Shown here: positions 45,925 to 55,312 of the stretch, in pieces
Layout of the letters: each line of letters begins with the position of its first letter
Numbering within the stretch: the first letter of the stretch is position 1
Assembly: GCF_003675325.1 (NCBI RefSeq)
Contig: NZ_CP033073.1
Span: 3,162,001 to 3,226,000 of the forward strand
Reading direction: 5' to 3'
DNA: 64,000 nt
Origin: Streptomyces dangxiongensis
Lineage (GTDB): Bacteria > Actinomycetota > Actinomycetes > Streptomycetales > Streptomycetaceae
Made by a program: the position numbers and the translations under genes
The notes under the pieces: generated by a model
Database searches by the model: none
What the model was told of the DNA's origin: nothing
Seen by the model: the letters and a program-made list of their open reading frames with translations, nothing else

Positions 45925-46833
45925 TCAGCCGCGTCCGGTCGTCCGGGCCGCGCGGGCCAGTTGTTCCAGCGTCGCCGCCACGGCCGGCACCTGTGCCAGG
46001 TCGGGCAGGGTGAGCGCGACGATCTCCCGCCGTACCGCCGGTTCCAGCCGTACCGTCCGCACGCCCCTCGGCCGTACCGACTCCACCGCGAGCTGCGGCA
46101 GTACGGCGACCCCCAGACCCGCGCCGACCAGGCCGACCACCGCCGGGTAGTCGTCGGTGGCGAAGTCGATCCGCGGGGTGAAGCCCTCCTTCTCGCACAC
46201 CGCGACCAGTTGGCCGCGACAGCGCGGGCAGCCCGCGATCCAGGGCTCGGCGGCCAGCTCTCCGATGGCGACGGCGTCCGCGCGCGCGAGCCGGTGCCGT
46301 TCGGGCACCAGGGCGACCAGCCGGTCCGTCAGCAGGGGCCGTACGACGAGGTCGTCCCAGTCCTCGGCAACCGCCGCGCCCTCGTAACGGAAGGCCAGGG
46401 CCAGGTCGCAGTCCCCCTCGCGCAGCAGTTCGACGGACCTCGGGGGTTCGGCCTCCTCCAGGGAGACGCGGGTGCCGGGATGGGCGGCGCGCAGGGCGGC
46501 CAAGGCCGTCGGGACCAGCGTGGAGCTGCCGCTGGGGAAGGAGACCAGCCGGACCCGGCCCGCGCGCAGACCGGCGATGGCGGCGACCTCCTCCTCGGCC
46601 GCGGTGAGCCCGGCGAGGATGCCGGCGGCGTGCCGCACGAGGGCCTCGCCCGCCTGGGTGAGACGCATCTCCCGGCCCGCGCGGACCAGCAGCGGGGTGC
46701 CGACGGAGGTTTCCAGGGCCTTCATCTGCTGGCTGACGGCCGGCTGGGTGCAGCCCAGTTGGCGCCCCGCCGCGGAGAAGGAACCGGTGGTGGCGACGGC
46801 GCGCAGAACGCGGAGATGACGGGCCTCGATCAC
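45925..46833 (-). CDS. LysR family transcriptional regulator
   Basis: 302 residues from GTG at 46833. N-terminal winged HTH: HLRVLRAVATTGSFSAAGRQLGCTQPAVSQQMKALE, then the linker helix and a periplasmic-binding-like effector domain (VRLVSFPSGSSTLVPTALAALR ... GLGVAVLPQLAVESV). A CPRC pair in the effector domain (AGCPRCRGQLVA) could be redox-active, but that is speculation. It is divergent from the MOSC gene with only 81 bp between starts, the usual place for a LysR target. Confidence 0.9.
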   Translation of the reverse strand: MIEARHLRVLRAVATTGSFSAAGRQLGCTQPAVSQQMKALETSVGTPLLVRAGREMRLTQAGEALVRHAAGILAGLTAAEEEVAAIAGLRAGRVRLVSFPSGSSTLVPTALAALRAAHPGTRVSLEEAEPPRSVELLREGDCDLALAFRYEGAAVAEDWDDLVVRPLLTDRLVALVPERHRLARADAVAIGELAAEPWIAGCPRCRGQLVAVCEKEGFTPRIDFATDDYPAVVGLVGAGLGVAVLPQLAVESVRPRGVRTVRLEPAVRREIVALTLPDLAQVPAVAATLEQLARAARTTGRG

Positions 46834-46914
46834 CCCAGGAGCATAAGACAGCCTTGGACGAGACGTCCGATCACGCGTCGGTACTTTGGGTCCCGGTCCC
46901 GTACCGTGCGGGGA

Positions 46915-47583
46915 ATGAAGGTTCTCTCGGTGAATGTGGGCCGCCCCCGGCGCGTGCCCTACACGGGTCAGCCGGACGGGCTGACCGGTATCGACAAGCG
47001 GCCGGCCGACGGGCCGGTGCGGGTGGCGGCGCCCGGGCCCAAGGGGACCGGCGGGAGCGGGCTCGCCGGGGACGCGGTGTGCGAACGGCGCTTCCACGGC
47101 GGGGACGACCAGGCGGTGTACGCGTTCGCCCGCGAGGACCTCGACGCGTGGGAGCGCGAACTCGGCCGGCCTCTGGCCAACGGCTGTTTCGGGGAGAACC
47201 TGACGACGGACGGCCTGGAGGTCTCCGGGGCGCTGATCGGCGAGCGCTGGCGGATCGGCCCCACGGTGGTGCTGGAGGTGACCTCGGGCCGTGTTCCGTG
47301 CCGTACGTTCCAGGGCCATCTGGGCGAGCGCGGCTGGGTCAGGAGGTTCACACAGAAGGGCGCATCGGGTGCCTACCTCCGGGTGATCGAGCCGGGTGAG
47401 ATCCAGGCGGGCGACGCCGTGGAGATCGTGTACCGGCCGGACCACGGGGTGACGGCGGCGTTGCAGTTCCGCGCGATCACCACCGACCGGGACCTGCTGC
47501 CGGAGCTGCTCGCCGCGGGCGACGCGCTGCACCCGGAGGCGCGGGCGGCGGCCCGCGCGTACCTGGCCGCGCGGACCGGCTGA
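46915..47583 (+). CDS. MOSC domain protein (YiiM-like)
   Basis: 222 residues from ATG at 46915. It has the YiiM layout: KVLSVNVGRPR at the start, then GDAVCERRFHGGDDQAVYAFA, NGCFGENLTTDGLEVSGALIGERW and the MOSC core with Cys in VTSGRVPCRTFQGHLG. A 3-alpha domain closes the protein. MOSC proteins bind molybdenum cofactor; YiiM-type proteins detoxify N-hydroxylated compounds or act in sulfur transfer. It is divergent from the LysR gene and is its probable target. The SDR gene follows 51 bp downstream, likely in the same transcript. Confidence 0.88.
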   Translation: MKVLSVNVGRPRRVPYTGQPDGLTGIDKRPADGPVRVAAPGPKGTGGSGLAGDAVCERRFHGGDDQAVYAFAREDLDAWERELGRPLANGCFGENLTTDGLEVSGALIGERWRIGPTVVLEVTSGRVPCRTFQGHLGERGWVRRFTQKGASGAYLRVIEPGEIQAGDAVEIVYRPDHGVTAALQFRAITTDRDLLPELLAAGDALHPEARAAARAYLAARTG

Positions 47584-47634
47584 CGGGCCGTCGCCGCAGC
47601 GGACTCCGCGGGTCCGGGTCACTACGCTTGGGCC

Positions 47635-48408
47635 ATGACAACGGCTCTGATTACGGGATCGACCGCGGGAATCGGTGCCGCGTTCGCGCGGCGGCTCGCG
47701 GCTGACGGGCACGACCTCGTCCTGGTGGCCCGGGACACCGGGCGGCTGCGCGAGCAGGCGACCGAACTGCACGACCGGCACGGCATCGAGGTGGAGGTGC
47801 TGACCGCCGACCTGTCCGAGGACAAGGGCATCGAGGCGGTCGCCGACCGGCTCGGCGACCGCAAGAACCCGGTCGACCTGCTGGTGAACAACGCCGGCTT
47901 CGGCAACAAGGGCCGCTATCTGGACGTGCCCATGCCGGACGAGCTGATGATGCTCAAGGTGCACTGCGAGGCGGTGCTCCGGCTGACGTCGGCGGCGGCC
48001 GGGGCGATGCGGGAGCGGGGCCGGGGCGGCGTGGTGAACGTCGCCTCCGTGGCCGCCTTCGTCCCGCGCGGCACGTACGGCGCGTCCAAGGCGTGGGTCG
48101 TGCAGTTCACCCAGGGCGCGGCGAAGGACCTGGCCGGCAGCGGGGTCCGGCTGATGGCGCTCTGCCCGGGCTTCGTGCGCACCGAGTTCCACCAGCGGGC
48201 CGGCATGGGCACGGACAACATCCCGGGCTGGATGTGGCTGGATGCCGACAAGCTGGTCGCGGCGGCCCTGACCGACCTCGCGCGGGGGAAGACGGTGTCC
48301 GTCCCGGATCCCCGGTACAAGGCGCTGATGGGGCTGGTGAAGGTGACGCCGCGCGCACTGCTGGGCGGGATCAGCTCGAAGACCGGACGCAGGTACGGGC
48401 CGCAGTAG
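47635..48408 (+). CDS. Short-chain dehydrogenase/reductase
   Basis: 257 residues from ATG at 47635. Rossmann motif TALITGSTAGIGAAFA (TGxxxGIG), NNAGFG, a Ser in NVASVAAF and the catalytic YGASK (Tyr-x-x-x-Lys). It belongs to the classical SDRs of the DltE/YqjQ-like type that act on acyl or keto substrates with NADP(H); Arg after the first strand (DLVLVARDTGRL) favours NADP. The true substrate is unknown. Confidence 0.9.
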   Translation: MTTALITGSTAGIGAAFARRLAADGHDLVLVARDTGRLREQATELHDRHGIEVEVLTADLSEDKGIEAVADRLGDRKNPVDLLVNNAGFGNKGRYLDVPMPDELMMLKVHCEAVLRLTSAAAGAMRERGRGGVVNVASVAAFVPRGTYGASKAWVVQFTQGAAKDLAGSGVRLMALCPGFVRTEFHQRAGMGTDNIPGWMWLDADKLVAAALTDLARGKTVSVPDPRYKALMGLVKVTPRALLGGISSKTGRRYGPQ

Positions 48409-48713
48409 CGGACGGGGGACGCCACCGGCCTGGTGTCCCGGTTTCCCCGTGTTCCGCCGGCCCGATGTTCCGGCGGCCCGGATCCACAGTCTTCCGCCGG
48501 CCCGGATTCATGGTCTCGCGGCGGCCCGGCGGCCGGCCGGGGCCGTCCGGACGCGTCGCGGCTCGTGGCACCGGTGGAGTTGCCGCTCGGGAGAGAAGCC
48601 CGGCGAGCGCGCGTGACACCGCCGGGCCGGACGCGGCCGGGCCTGCGCGCCGTGGACAGGGCGAAGGCCCGGTCCCCTGCCGGGACCGGGCCTTCACTCG
48701 GGCGCTTGCTCGC
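48409..48713. other. 305-bp non-coding stretch with imperfect repeats and terminator
   Basis: Contains several scattered copies of a TTCCGCCGGCCCG-like motif (about 48450-48530) and the terminator at 48664-48694; no gene seen. Confidence 0.6.
48664..48694. terminator. 13-bp perfect hairpin, terminator of groEL
   Basis: AAGGCCCGGTCCC pairs with GGGACCGGGCCTT across CTGCC, 20 bp past the groEL stop. Confidence 0.85.
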
Positions 48714-50405
<1,692 letters not shown>

Positions 50406-50462
50406 TTATCGATTCGCGGGGGCCAGGGGCGCAGCTCAGAGCAGCGAAGTGCTTGAGGTGAA

Positions 50463-50771
50463 TTACTTCTCGATGATCGCGAGAACGTCGCGAGCCGAGA
50501 GGACGAGGTACTCGTCGCCGTTGTACTTCACCTCGGTGCCGCCGTACTTGCTGTAGAGGACGACGTCACCGACCTTGACGTCGAGCGGCAGGCGCTCGCC
50601 GTTCTCGAACCGGCCCGGGCCCACGGCGAGGACGGCGCCCTCCTGGGGCTTCTCCTTCGCGGTGTCCGGGATGACCAGGCCAGAGGCCGTGGTCTGCTCG
50701 GCGTCGAGCGGCTGGACCACAATGCGGTCCTCGAGCGGCTTGATGGCAACCTTGGAGCTGGTGGTCGTCAC
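50463..50771 (-). CDS. groES: Co-chaperonin GroES
   Basis: 102 residues from ATG at 50771. The mobile loop [19 protein letters not shown] and the roof/base segments [19 protein letters not shown] and [11 protein letters not shown] are normal. It caps the GroEL chamber. It is the first gene of the groES-groEL pair, with two CIRCE operators and the promoter about 100-170 bp upstream. Confidence 0.97.
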   Translation of the reverse strand: MTTTSSKVAIKPLEDRIVVQPLDAEQTTASGLVIPDTAKEKPQEGAVLAVGPGRFENGERLPLDVKVGDVVLYSKYGGTEVKYNGDEYLVLSARDVLAIIEK

Positions 50772-50870
50772 GATCCGACCTCCCCCTTCGGAGATCTCAC
50801 GGGGTTAACTGTCTGAGGTGGCGACCAGGTCGATCCGTCGTCGCGGGTGCCGGACCTGCCCGTCGCTTTG

Positions 50871-50897
50871 TTGGCACTCTCGACTGCCGAGTGCCAG
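50871..50897. promoter_or_regulatory. CIRCE element (HrcA operator) 1
   Basis: TTGGCACTC-N9-GAGTGCCAG, the canonical inverted repeat with 9-bp spacing, upstream of groES. Confidence 0.9.
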
Positions 50898-50917
50898 GGC
50901 CGAGACTATGACCGTGA

Positions 50918-50944
50918 TTAGCACTCGGTCAAGCGGAGTGCCAA
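50918..50944. promoter_or_regulatory. CIRCE element (HrcA operator) 2
   Basis: TTAGCACTC-N9-GAGTGCCAA. Minus-strand TTGACC overlaps the spacer and could be the -35 with TAGTCT as -10, so HrcA would block polymerase directly. Confidence 0.92.
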
Positions 50945-51044
50945 TGCGCGCGGCGCGTCGCCCCGATCCGGGGGTGCCGGAGCGTCCCGCGCGGGCGGCC
51001 GGGGCCGCCCGTGCCGGGGGCCTCCGGGTCCACCCGGTCCGCCT

Positions 51045-51854
51045 CTACAGGTAGTCCTCGAGGCGTCCGACGGTCAGCCCGTGCTCCTGCGCGTGGCGCA
51101 GGACCCGCGCCGTGCGTTCGCGCAAGGACAGGCCCGTCGACTCGTCCGGGCCCACCAGGACGATGTCGCCGGGGCGCAGCCGGTGGGGGCCGTGGGTGTA
51201 GACGAGGCCGGCCGGGGTCAGGGCGGCGCGCCACAGGGCGACCGCCGTGATGCCGCAGTCCGCCGCCGCGCGCAGGGTGGTGGTGTCGTACGAGCCGTAG
51301 GGCGGCCGGAAGAGGCGCGGGCGGACGCCGAGGCGGGCGCGGAGCCGGTGCTGCTGGCCGCAGATCTCGGCGCGCTGGGAGGCGTACGGCGTGCCGGCCG
51401 ACGCCCGGTGGCCGAGGGTGCGGTTCTCGATGCCGGCGCCGAGCGCGCGCAGCCGGGCGAAGTGGCGGTAGCCGGGGCCGGCGACGCTGTCGGTGAGGAA
51501 CATGCTGACCGGCAGCCGCAGGTCGCGGACCATGTCGAGGAAACTGGGATCCTGTTCGGCGCCGTCGTCGTAGGTGAGGAAGACGACCCGGTCGCGGGTG
51601 GGGACGTGGTCGGCCACCGGGGGCAGGGCGTGTGCCCCCGGGTGTGCGGTCAGCGGCCGGGCGGTGTGCAGCGGGGAGCGGGCGAGCGGTTCGGTCAGCC
51701 CCCAGCGGCGGTAGCCGCGGTCGGGGGCCCGGCCGTGCGGGCGCACCCCTTCGGCCGCCTTCTTGCCGAGCCGCTCGATGGGGTCGACGGACGGGGCGCA
51801 GCCCGTCAGGAGCAGGGCCGCGGCGAGGACCGCGGCCGGGCCCCGCGGCCTCAC
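51045..51854 (-). CDS. Polysaccharide deacetylase-family lipoprotein, catalytically degenerate
   Basis: 269 residues from GTG at 51854, overlapping the upstream paralogue by 4 bp (GTGA), so translation is coupled. A lipoprotein signal is clear (VLAAALLLTGCAPS, lipobox LTGC). The NodB core has VVFLTYDDGAEQDP and FRPPYGSYDTTTL. Compared with its neighbour, the zinc motif NHTLTH has become NRTLGH and the later catalytic-His motif VLTH has become VLVG. Two of the metal/catalytic histidines are thus missing. It probably binds rather than deacetylates glycans. Confidence 0.85.
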   Translation of the reverse strand: MRPRGPAAVLAAALLLTGCAPSVDPIERLGKKAAEGVRPHGRAPDRGYRRWGLTEPLARSPLHTARPLTAHPGAHALPPVADHVPTRDRVVFLTYDDGAEQDPSFLDMVRDLRLPVSMFLTDSVAGPGYRHFARLRALGAGIENRTLGHRASAGTPYASQRAEICGQQHRLRARLGVRPRLFRPPYGSYDTTTLRAAADCGITAVALWRAALTPAGLVYTHGPHRLRPGDIVLVGPDESTGLSLRERTARVLRHAQEHGLTVGRLEDYL

Positions 51855-52777
51855 AGGTAGTCCTCCAGGCGGGCCACGGCGTAGCCCTCGCGCGTGACCT
51901 TGTCCAGGAAGCGGCGCATGTCGTCCACCATCGTGCCGTTCCAGTCGTCCCGGCCGCGGAAGTGGGTGAGGACGATGTCGCCGGGGTGCAGGCTGCGGTC
52001 CCACTCGCGGTACTCCCAGTGGTCCACGAAGACCTCTTCGTCCCAGATGGGCGCGTATCTGATCCCGCAGGCCCTGGCGGCGCGCAGGGTGTCGCCGTTG
52101 TAGTTGCCGTACGGCGGCCGGAAGACGGTGGGCGCCTTGCCGAACTGCTTCTTCATGATGTCCTGCATGCCGCAGATCTCGTGCTTCTGCTCGTCGTAGG
52201 ACAGTCCGGGCAGGTAGGGGTGGGTCAGGGTGTGGTTGTTGAGGGTCACGCCCCGCGCCTGCATCCTGCGGAAGTAGCCGTAGTCCTCCTTGACGAGGTA
52301 GTCACTGAGGAAGGCGGTGTACGGGATCTTCAGCTCGCTCATCATCCGCAGGAACGCGGGGTCCTTCTCCGCGCCGTCGTCAATGGTGAGGAAGACGACC
52401 TTCTGCCGGGTGGGGATGGTCGTGAAGACCGGCGGGAGCCCCTCCTCCTCCTGCCCGTCCACCTCGAAGCCGTCCCGGGCGGTGATCTCGGGTTTCCTGG
52501 CGGGCGGGGCCGGGGGTGCGAGCGGGGCGCGGTCCAGGCCCCAGCGGTGGGCGGCGGCGGCCAGCCGGGCGTGTTCGGCGGCCTGGCGGGCGTGTTCCGC
52601 GGCCCGGCGGGTCTGCGGGTCGGGGGCGCGGGCGGGGCCGCCCCGGCCGGTGGCCGGTTCGGTGCGGTCGGCGCAGCCGGTGAGGAGGGCGGCGGCGGCC
52701 AGCGCGAGAGCTGCGCAGCGGACGGCCACCGGCACGCCCGATGCCTGACTTTTGTCATTTTGTACTACTACTCGCAT
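51851..52777 (-). CDS. Polysaccharide deacetylase (NodB-type) lipoprotein
   Basis: 308 residues from ATG at 52777, GGAGGA upstream. A hydrophobic signal ends in the lipobox LLTGCADR, then a helical Ala/Arg/His region. The NodB domain is intact: VVFLTIDDGAEKDP (Asp pair), NHTLTHPYLP (zinc His residues), FRPPYGNYNGDTL, and DIVLTHFRG (catalytic His). It should deacetylate a surface polysaccharide or peptidoglycan at the outer membrane face. It is the upstream member of a tandem pair; the downstream copy is degenerate. Confidence 0.9.
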   Translation of the reverse strand: MRVVVQNDKSQASGVPVAVRCAALALAAAALLTGCADRTEPATGRGGPARAPDPQTRRAAEHARQAAEHARLAAAAHRWGLDRAPLAPPAPPARKPEITARDGFEVDGQEEEGLPPVFTTIPTRQKVVFLTIDDGAEKDPAFLRMMSELKIPYTAFLSDYLVKEDYGYFRRMQARGVTLNNHTLTHPYLPGLSYDEQKHEICGMQDIMKKQFGKAPTVFRPPYGNYNGDTLRAARACGIRYAPIWDEEVFVDHWEYREWDRSLHPGDIVLTHFRGRDDWNGTMVDDMRRFLDKVTREGYAVARLEDYL

Positions 52778-52867
52778 GGTGTCGGATCCTCCCAGGCCCG
52801 GGCGTCCGCACCGGGCCGACACCGCCGCCGGGCGCGCACCATCCACCGACTGGCCCACAATGACCCG

Positions 52868-54031
52868 GTGAACGACCTCGCTCTGCTCCTCACCCCCGAA
52901 GGCCGCGCCCTCCTCGACGAGGTCCGCGACACCGCCCCGGCGGACGAACTCGCCGTCGCCACCCGGCTGCGCCGCGACCACCCCGCCGAGCTGGTGTCGG
53001 CCGCGCTCGGCCAGGCCCGGCTGCGGCAGCGGGCGGCGGCCAAGTTCGGGACCGAGGACGCCGGGCGGATGTTCTTCACGGCGAACGGGGTCGAGCAGTC
53101 GACGCGGACCGCCGTGGCGGCGTACCGGGCGCAGCGGTTCCGGGACCTCGGCGTCACGTCCGTCGCCGACCTGTGCTGCGGGATCGGCGGTGACGCGATC
53201 GCGCTCGCGCGGGCCGGGATCCGGGTACTGGCCGTGGACCGGGATCCGCTGACCGCGGCGGCGGCCCGCGCGAACGCCGAGGCGCTGGGGCTCGCCGGGC
53301 TGATCGAGGTACGGGAGGCGGACGTCACGGAGGTCGACGTCACCGGTTACGACGCGGTGTTCGTGGACCCGGCCCGGCGGGGCGGACGCGGCCGGATCTT
53401 CGACCCGGAGGCGTACTCGCCGCCGCTGTCCTGGGCGGTACGTACCGCCGCCGGCGCACCGCGCGCCGCGCTGAAGATCGCCCCGGGCATCCCGCACGAG
53501 GCGGTGCCCGACGCCGCCGAGGCCGAGTGGGTCTCCGACGGGGGTGACGTGAAGGAGGCGGTGCTGTGGTTCGGGACCGGGACGCCGGGTGCCGTGCGGG
53601 CCACGCTGCTGCCGGGCCCGCGCACGCTGGCCGGCCGGGGTCTGCCCGATCCCGGGGTGCGGCCGGTGGGGCGGTACCTGTACGAGCCGGACGGTGCCGT
53701 GATCCGCGCCCACCTGGTCGCGGAGGTGGCCGAGGAGATCGGCGGCGGCCTCGTGGACCCGACCATCGCCTACGTCACCGCCGACGAGCTGCGGCCCACG
53801 CCGTACGCCTCCGCCTACGAGATCACCGACCGGCTCCCGTTCAACGTCAAGAAGCTGAGGGCGCTGCTGCGCGAGCGCGGCGTCGGCACGCTGACCGTGA
53901 AGAAGCGCGGCTCGGCCGTCGAGCCGGAGGAACTGCGCCGGAAGGTGAGACCGCAGGGGCCGAACGCGGCGACGGTGTTCCTCACCCGCGTCGCCGGCGC
54001 CCCGACGATGCTGATCGGCGGACCGGTCTAG
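52868..54031 (+). CDS. Class I SAM-dependent methyltransferase with THUMP-like C-domain
   Basis: 387 residues from GTG at 52868. The SAM-binding motif is VADLCCGIGGDAIALARAG with the acidic strand end VLAVDRD, and motif IV reads YDAVFVDPARRGGRGR (DPAR, not the DPPY of N6-adenine enzymes). The C-terminal part (LPFNVKKLRALLRERGVGTLTVKKRG) matches the THUMP-like domain of a conserved actinobacterial family. The substrate is probably RNA but unproven. The stop codon TAG (54029-54031) lies in the CTAG target repeat of the adjacent insertion element. Divergent from the deacetylase pair. Confidence 0.88.
   Translation: MNDLALLLTPEGRALLDEVRDTAPADELAVATRLRRDHPAELVSAALGQARLRQRAAAKFGTEDAGRMFFTANGVEQSTRTAVAAYRAQRFRDLGVTSVADLCCGIGGDAIALARAGIRVLAVDRDPLTAAAARANAEALGLAGLIEVREADVTEVDVTGYDAVFVDPARRGGRGRIFDPEAYSPPLSWAVRTAAGAPRAALKIAPGIPHEAVPDAAEAEWVSDGGDVKEAVLWFGTGTPGAVRATLLPGPRTLAGRGLPDPGVRPVGRYLYEPDGAVIRAHLVAEVAEEIGGGLVDPTIAYVTADELRPTPYASAYEITDRLPFNVKKLRALLRERGVGTLTVKKRGSAVEPEELRRKVRPQGPNAATVFLTRVAGAPTMLIGGPV
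54028..54031. repeat. Left CTAG target-site duplication
   Basis: CTAG directly before the insertion element; its TAG is the methyltransferase stop. Matches the YTAR target preference of IS5-group elements. Confidence 0.7.
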
Positions 54032-54921
54032 GAGTTGTCTTCAAATGTCACGCCCACATCAACAGCGATGCGAGGGTGACGGCTGCTTGGTAGGACTCGG
54101 CGGTCTTGTCGTAGCGGGTCGCGATACCGCGCCACTGTTTCAGGCGGTTGAAGCACCGTTCCACCACGTTGCGCCGCTTGTAGAGCTGCTTGTCGAAGAC
54201 CGGCGGGCGCCCGCCCCGGCTGCCGCGGCGGTGCCGGTTGCGGACCTGGTCGGCCCGCTCGGGGATGGTGTGGCTGATACCCCGGCGTCGCAGCCAAGTC
54301 CGGATGGCCCGCGAGCTGTAGCCCTTGTCGCCCAGGACATGGGAGGGCCGCACGCGTGGCCGTCCCGAGCCTAGGCGGGGCACCCGTATCGCCTCCATCA
54401 CGGCGGTGAACTGGGTGCAGTCGTTGGTGTTCCCGCCCGTGATCGTGAAGGCGAGCGGGCGGCCCAATGCGTCACAGGCCAGGTGAATCTTGCTGGTCAG
54501 GCCGCCCCTGGAGCGTCCGAGGCCGGGGCTGCGGAGCCCCTTTTTCGGGCTCCGGCGGCGTGCTGGTGGGCGCGGACAACGGTGGAGTCGACCGACACCA
54601 GCCAGTCGATGTCCCCGGCCGCATCTGCCTGTGCCTGGGCGGCACGGAGCATCCGCTCGAAGGTGCCGTCCAGCGCCCAGCGGCGGAAGCGGGTGTGCAG
54701 CGTGGCCCACGGACCGTACCGCTCGGGCACATCCCTCCAGGCGGTGCCGGTCCGGAACTTCCACACGATCCCGTTGAGCACGGTGCGGTCGTCCAACCGC
54801 TTCCGCCCCCGCAAGGGCTCCGGCAGCAGCGGCCGGACGAACTCCCACTCGGCGTCCGACAGTTCATGGCGACGTATCACCCCACCATGATCCACCACTC
54901 AAGATCTTTTGAAGACACGAC
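54032..54921. mobile_element. IS5-family insertion sequence (IS427-like), 890 bp
   Basis: Ends are imperfect inverted repeats: GAGTTGTCTTCAAATG on the left and, read inward, GTCGTGTCTTCAAAAG on the right (12 of 16 match, core TGTCTTCAAA). CTAG flanks both ends. The element carries a two-frame DDE transposase on the minus strand. Length, target repeat and layout fit the IS427 group of IS5. Both transposase frames are open, so it may be active. Confidence 0.9.
54048..54898 (-). CDS. IS5-family transposase, two frames joined by -1 frameshifting
   Basis: OrfA runs from ATG 54898 to 54497: HTH-like LSDAEWEFVRPLLPEP, RTGTAWRDVPERYG and the first catalytic Asp in LVSVDSTVVRAHQ. OrfB in the -1 frame begins around KKGLRSPGLGRSRGG and ends at 54048, carrying the second Asp in VLGDKGYSSRAI and the Glu in RRNVVERCFNRLKQWRG. 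The switch is at five A residues (GCCCGAAAAAGG on the minus strand), where Lys-tRNA can slip back one base. GGAGCCC and GGGGCTCC around it can form a hairpin. The fused DDE product is about 283 residues. Confidence 0.88.
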
Positions 54922-54925
54922 CTAG
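54922..54925. repeat. Right CTAG target-site duplication
   Basis: CTAG directly after the insertion element; read on the minus strand it supplies the stop of the LCP remnant. Confidence 0.7.
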
Positions 54926-54940
54926 GTATATCGCCCTGAC

Positions 54941-54970
54941 GGGCCGGTCCCCCGGGTGGGTGACCGGCCC
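54941..54970. terminator. Hairpin terminator at the end of the LCP remnant
   Basis: GGGCCGGTC/GACCGGCCC stem. Its flank shares 29 identical bases (minus strand) with the terminator near 39946-39974. Confidence 0.7.
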
Positions 54971-55312
54971 CTCGCGTTCGTCCGGCACCCGCGCGGGCCC
55001 GACCGCGTGGCCGAGGCGGCGGCGGCCGGGGTGGTCACCGGGCGGGCGGGCCGGTCGTCGCCGAGCGCGCTGTCGATGTCGACGCCGCGGATGTTGCCGT
55101 TCAGATGCCAGTAGGCCCACCCTGCCGCCGCGGCGCCCAGCACCAGGGCGCCCGCCAGGGCGAGGCCGGCGGTCTTCAGCACTACCGACCGCCGGCCCGC
55201 CGCTCCGGCCGTGTCGCCCCGCGCCTCGTGTCGCGTCACGACAGGAACGTACGTCCGAATTATGAACGGGATGTCAGCGAAGTCCGCACCCACCGGTTTT
55301 CTCGGGAGATTC

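Larger units (their letters stand above)
54922..55239 (-). pseudogene. N-terminal remnant of a LytR-CpsA-Psr (LCP) family protein
   Basis: GTG at 55239 starts VTRHEARGDT; a membrane helix follows (LKTAGLALAGALVLGAAAAGWAYWHL) and then NGNIRGVDIDSALGDDRP, which is the segment just before the LCP catalytic domain in this family. The next residues should enter the domain (a DILVLGSDSR-like motif), but instead the frame runs into Pro/Thr/Arg sequence of a terminator region and stops at CTAG beside the insertion element. About three quarters of the gene is missing. LCP proteins attach glycopolymers to peptidoglycan; this fragment cannot. A free-standing small membrane protein is the alternative. 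Confidence 0.65.

Noticed and set aside
51632..52867. Extending the methyltransferase upstream to 51632
   Set aside because: The frame is open but antisense to the deacetylase pair; homology-like sequence begins at GTG 52868.
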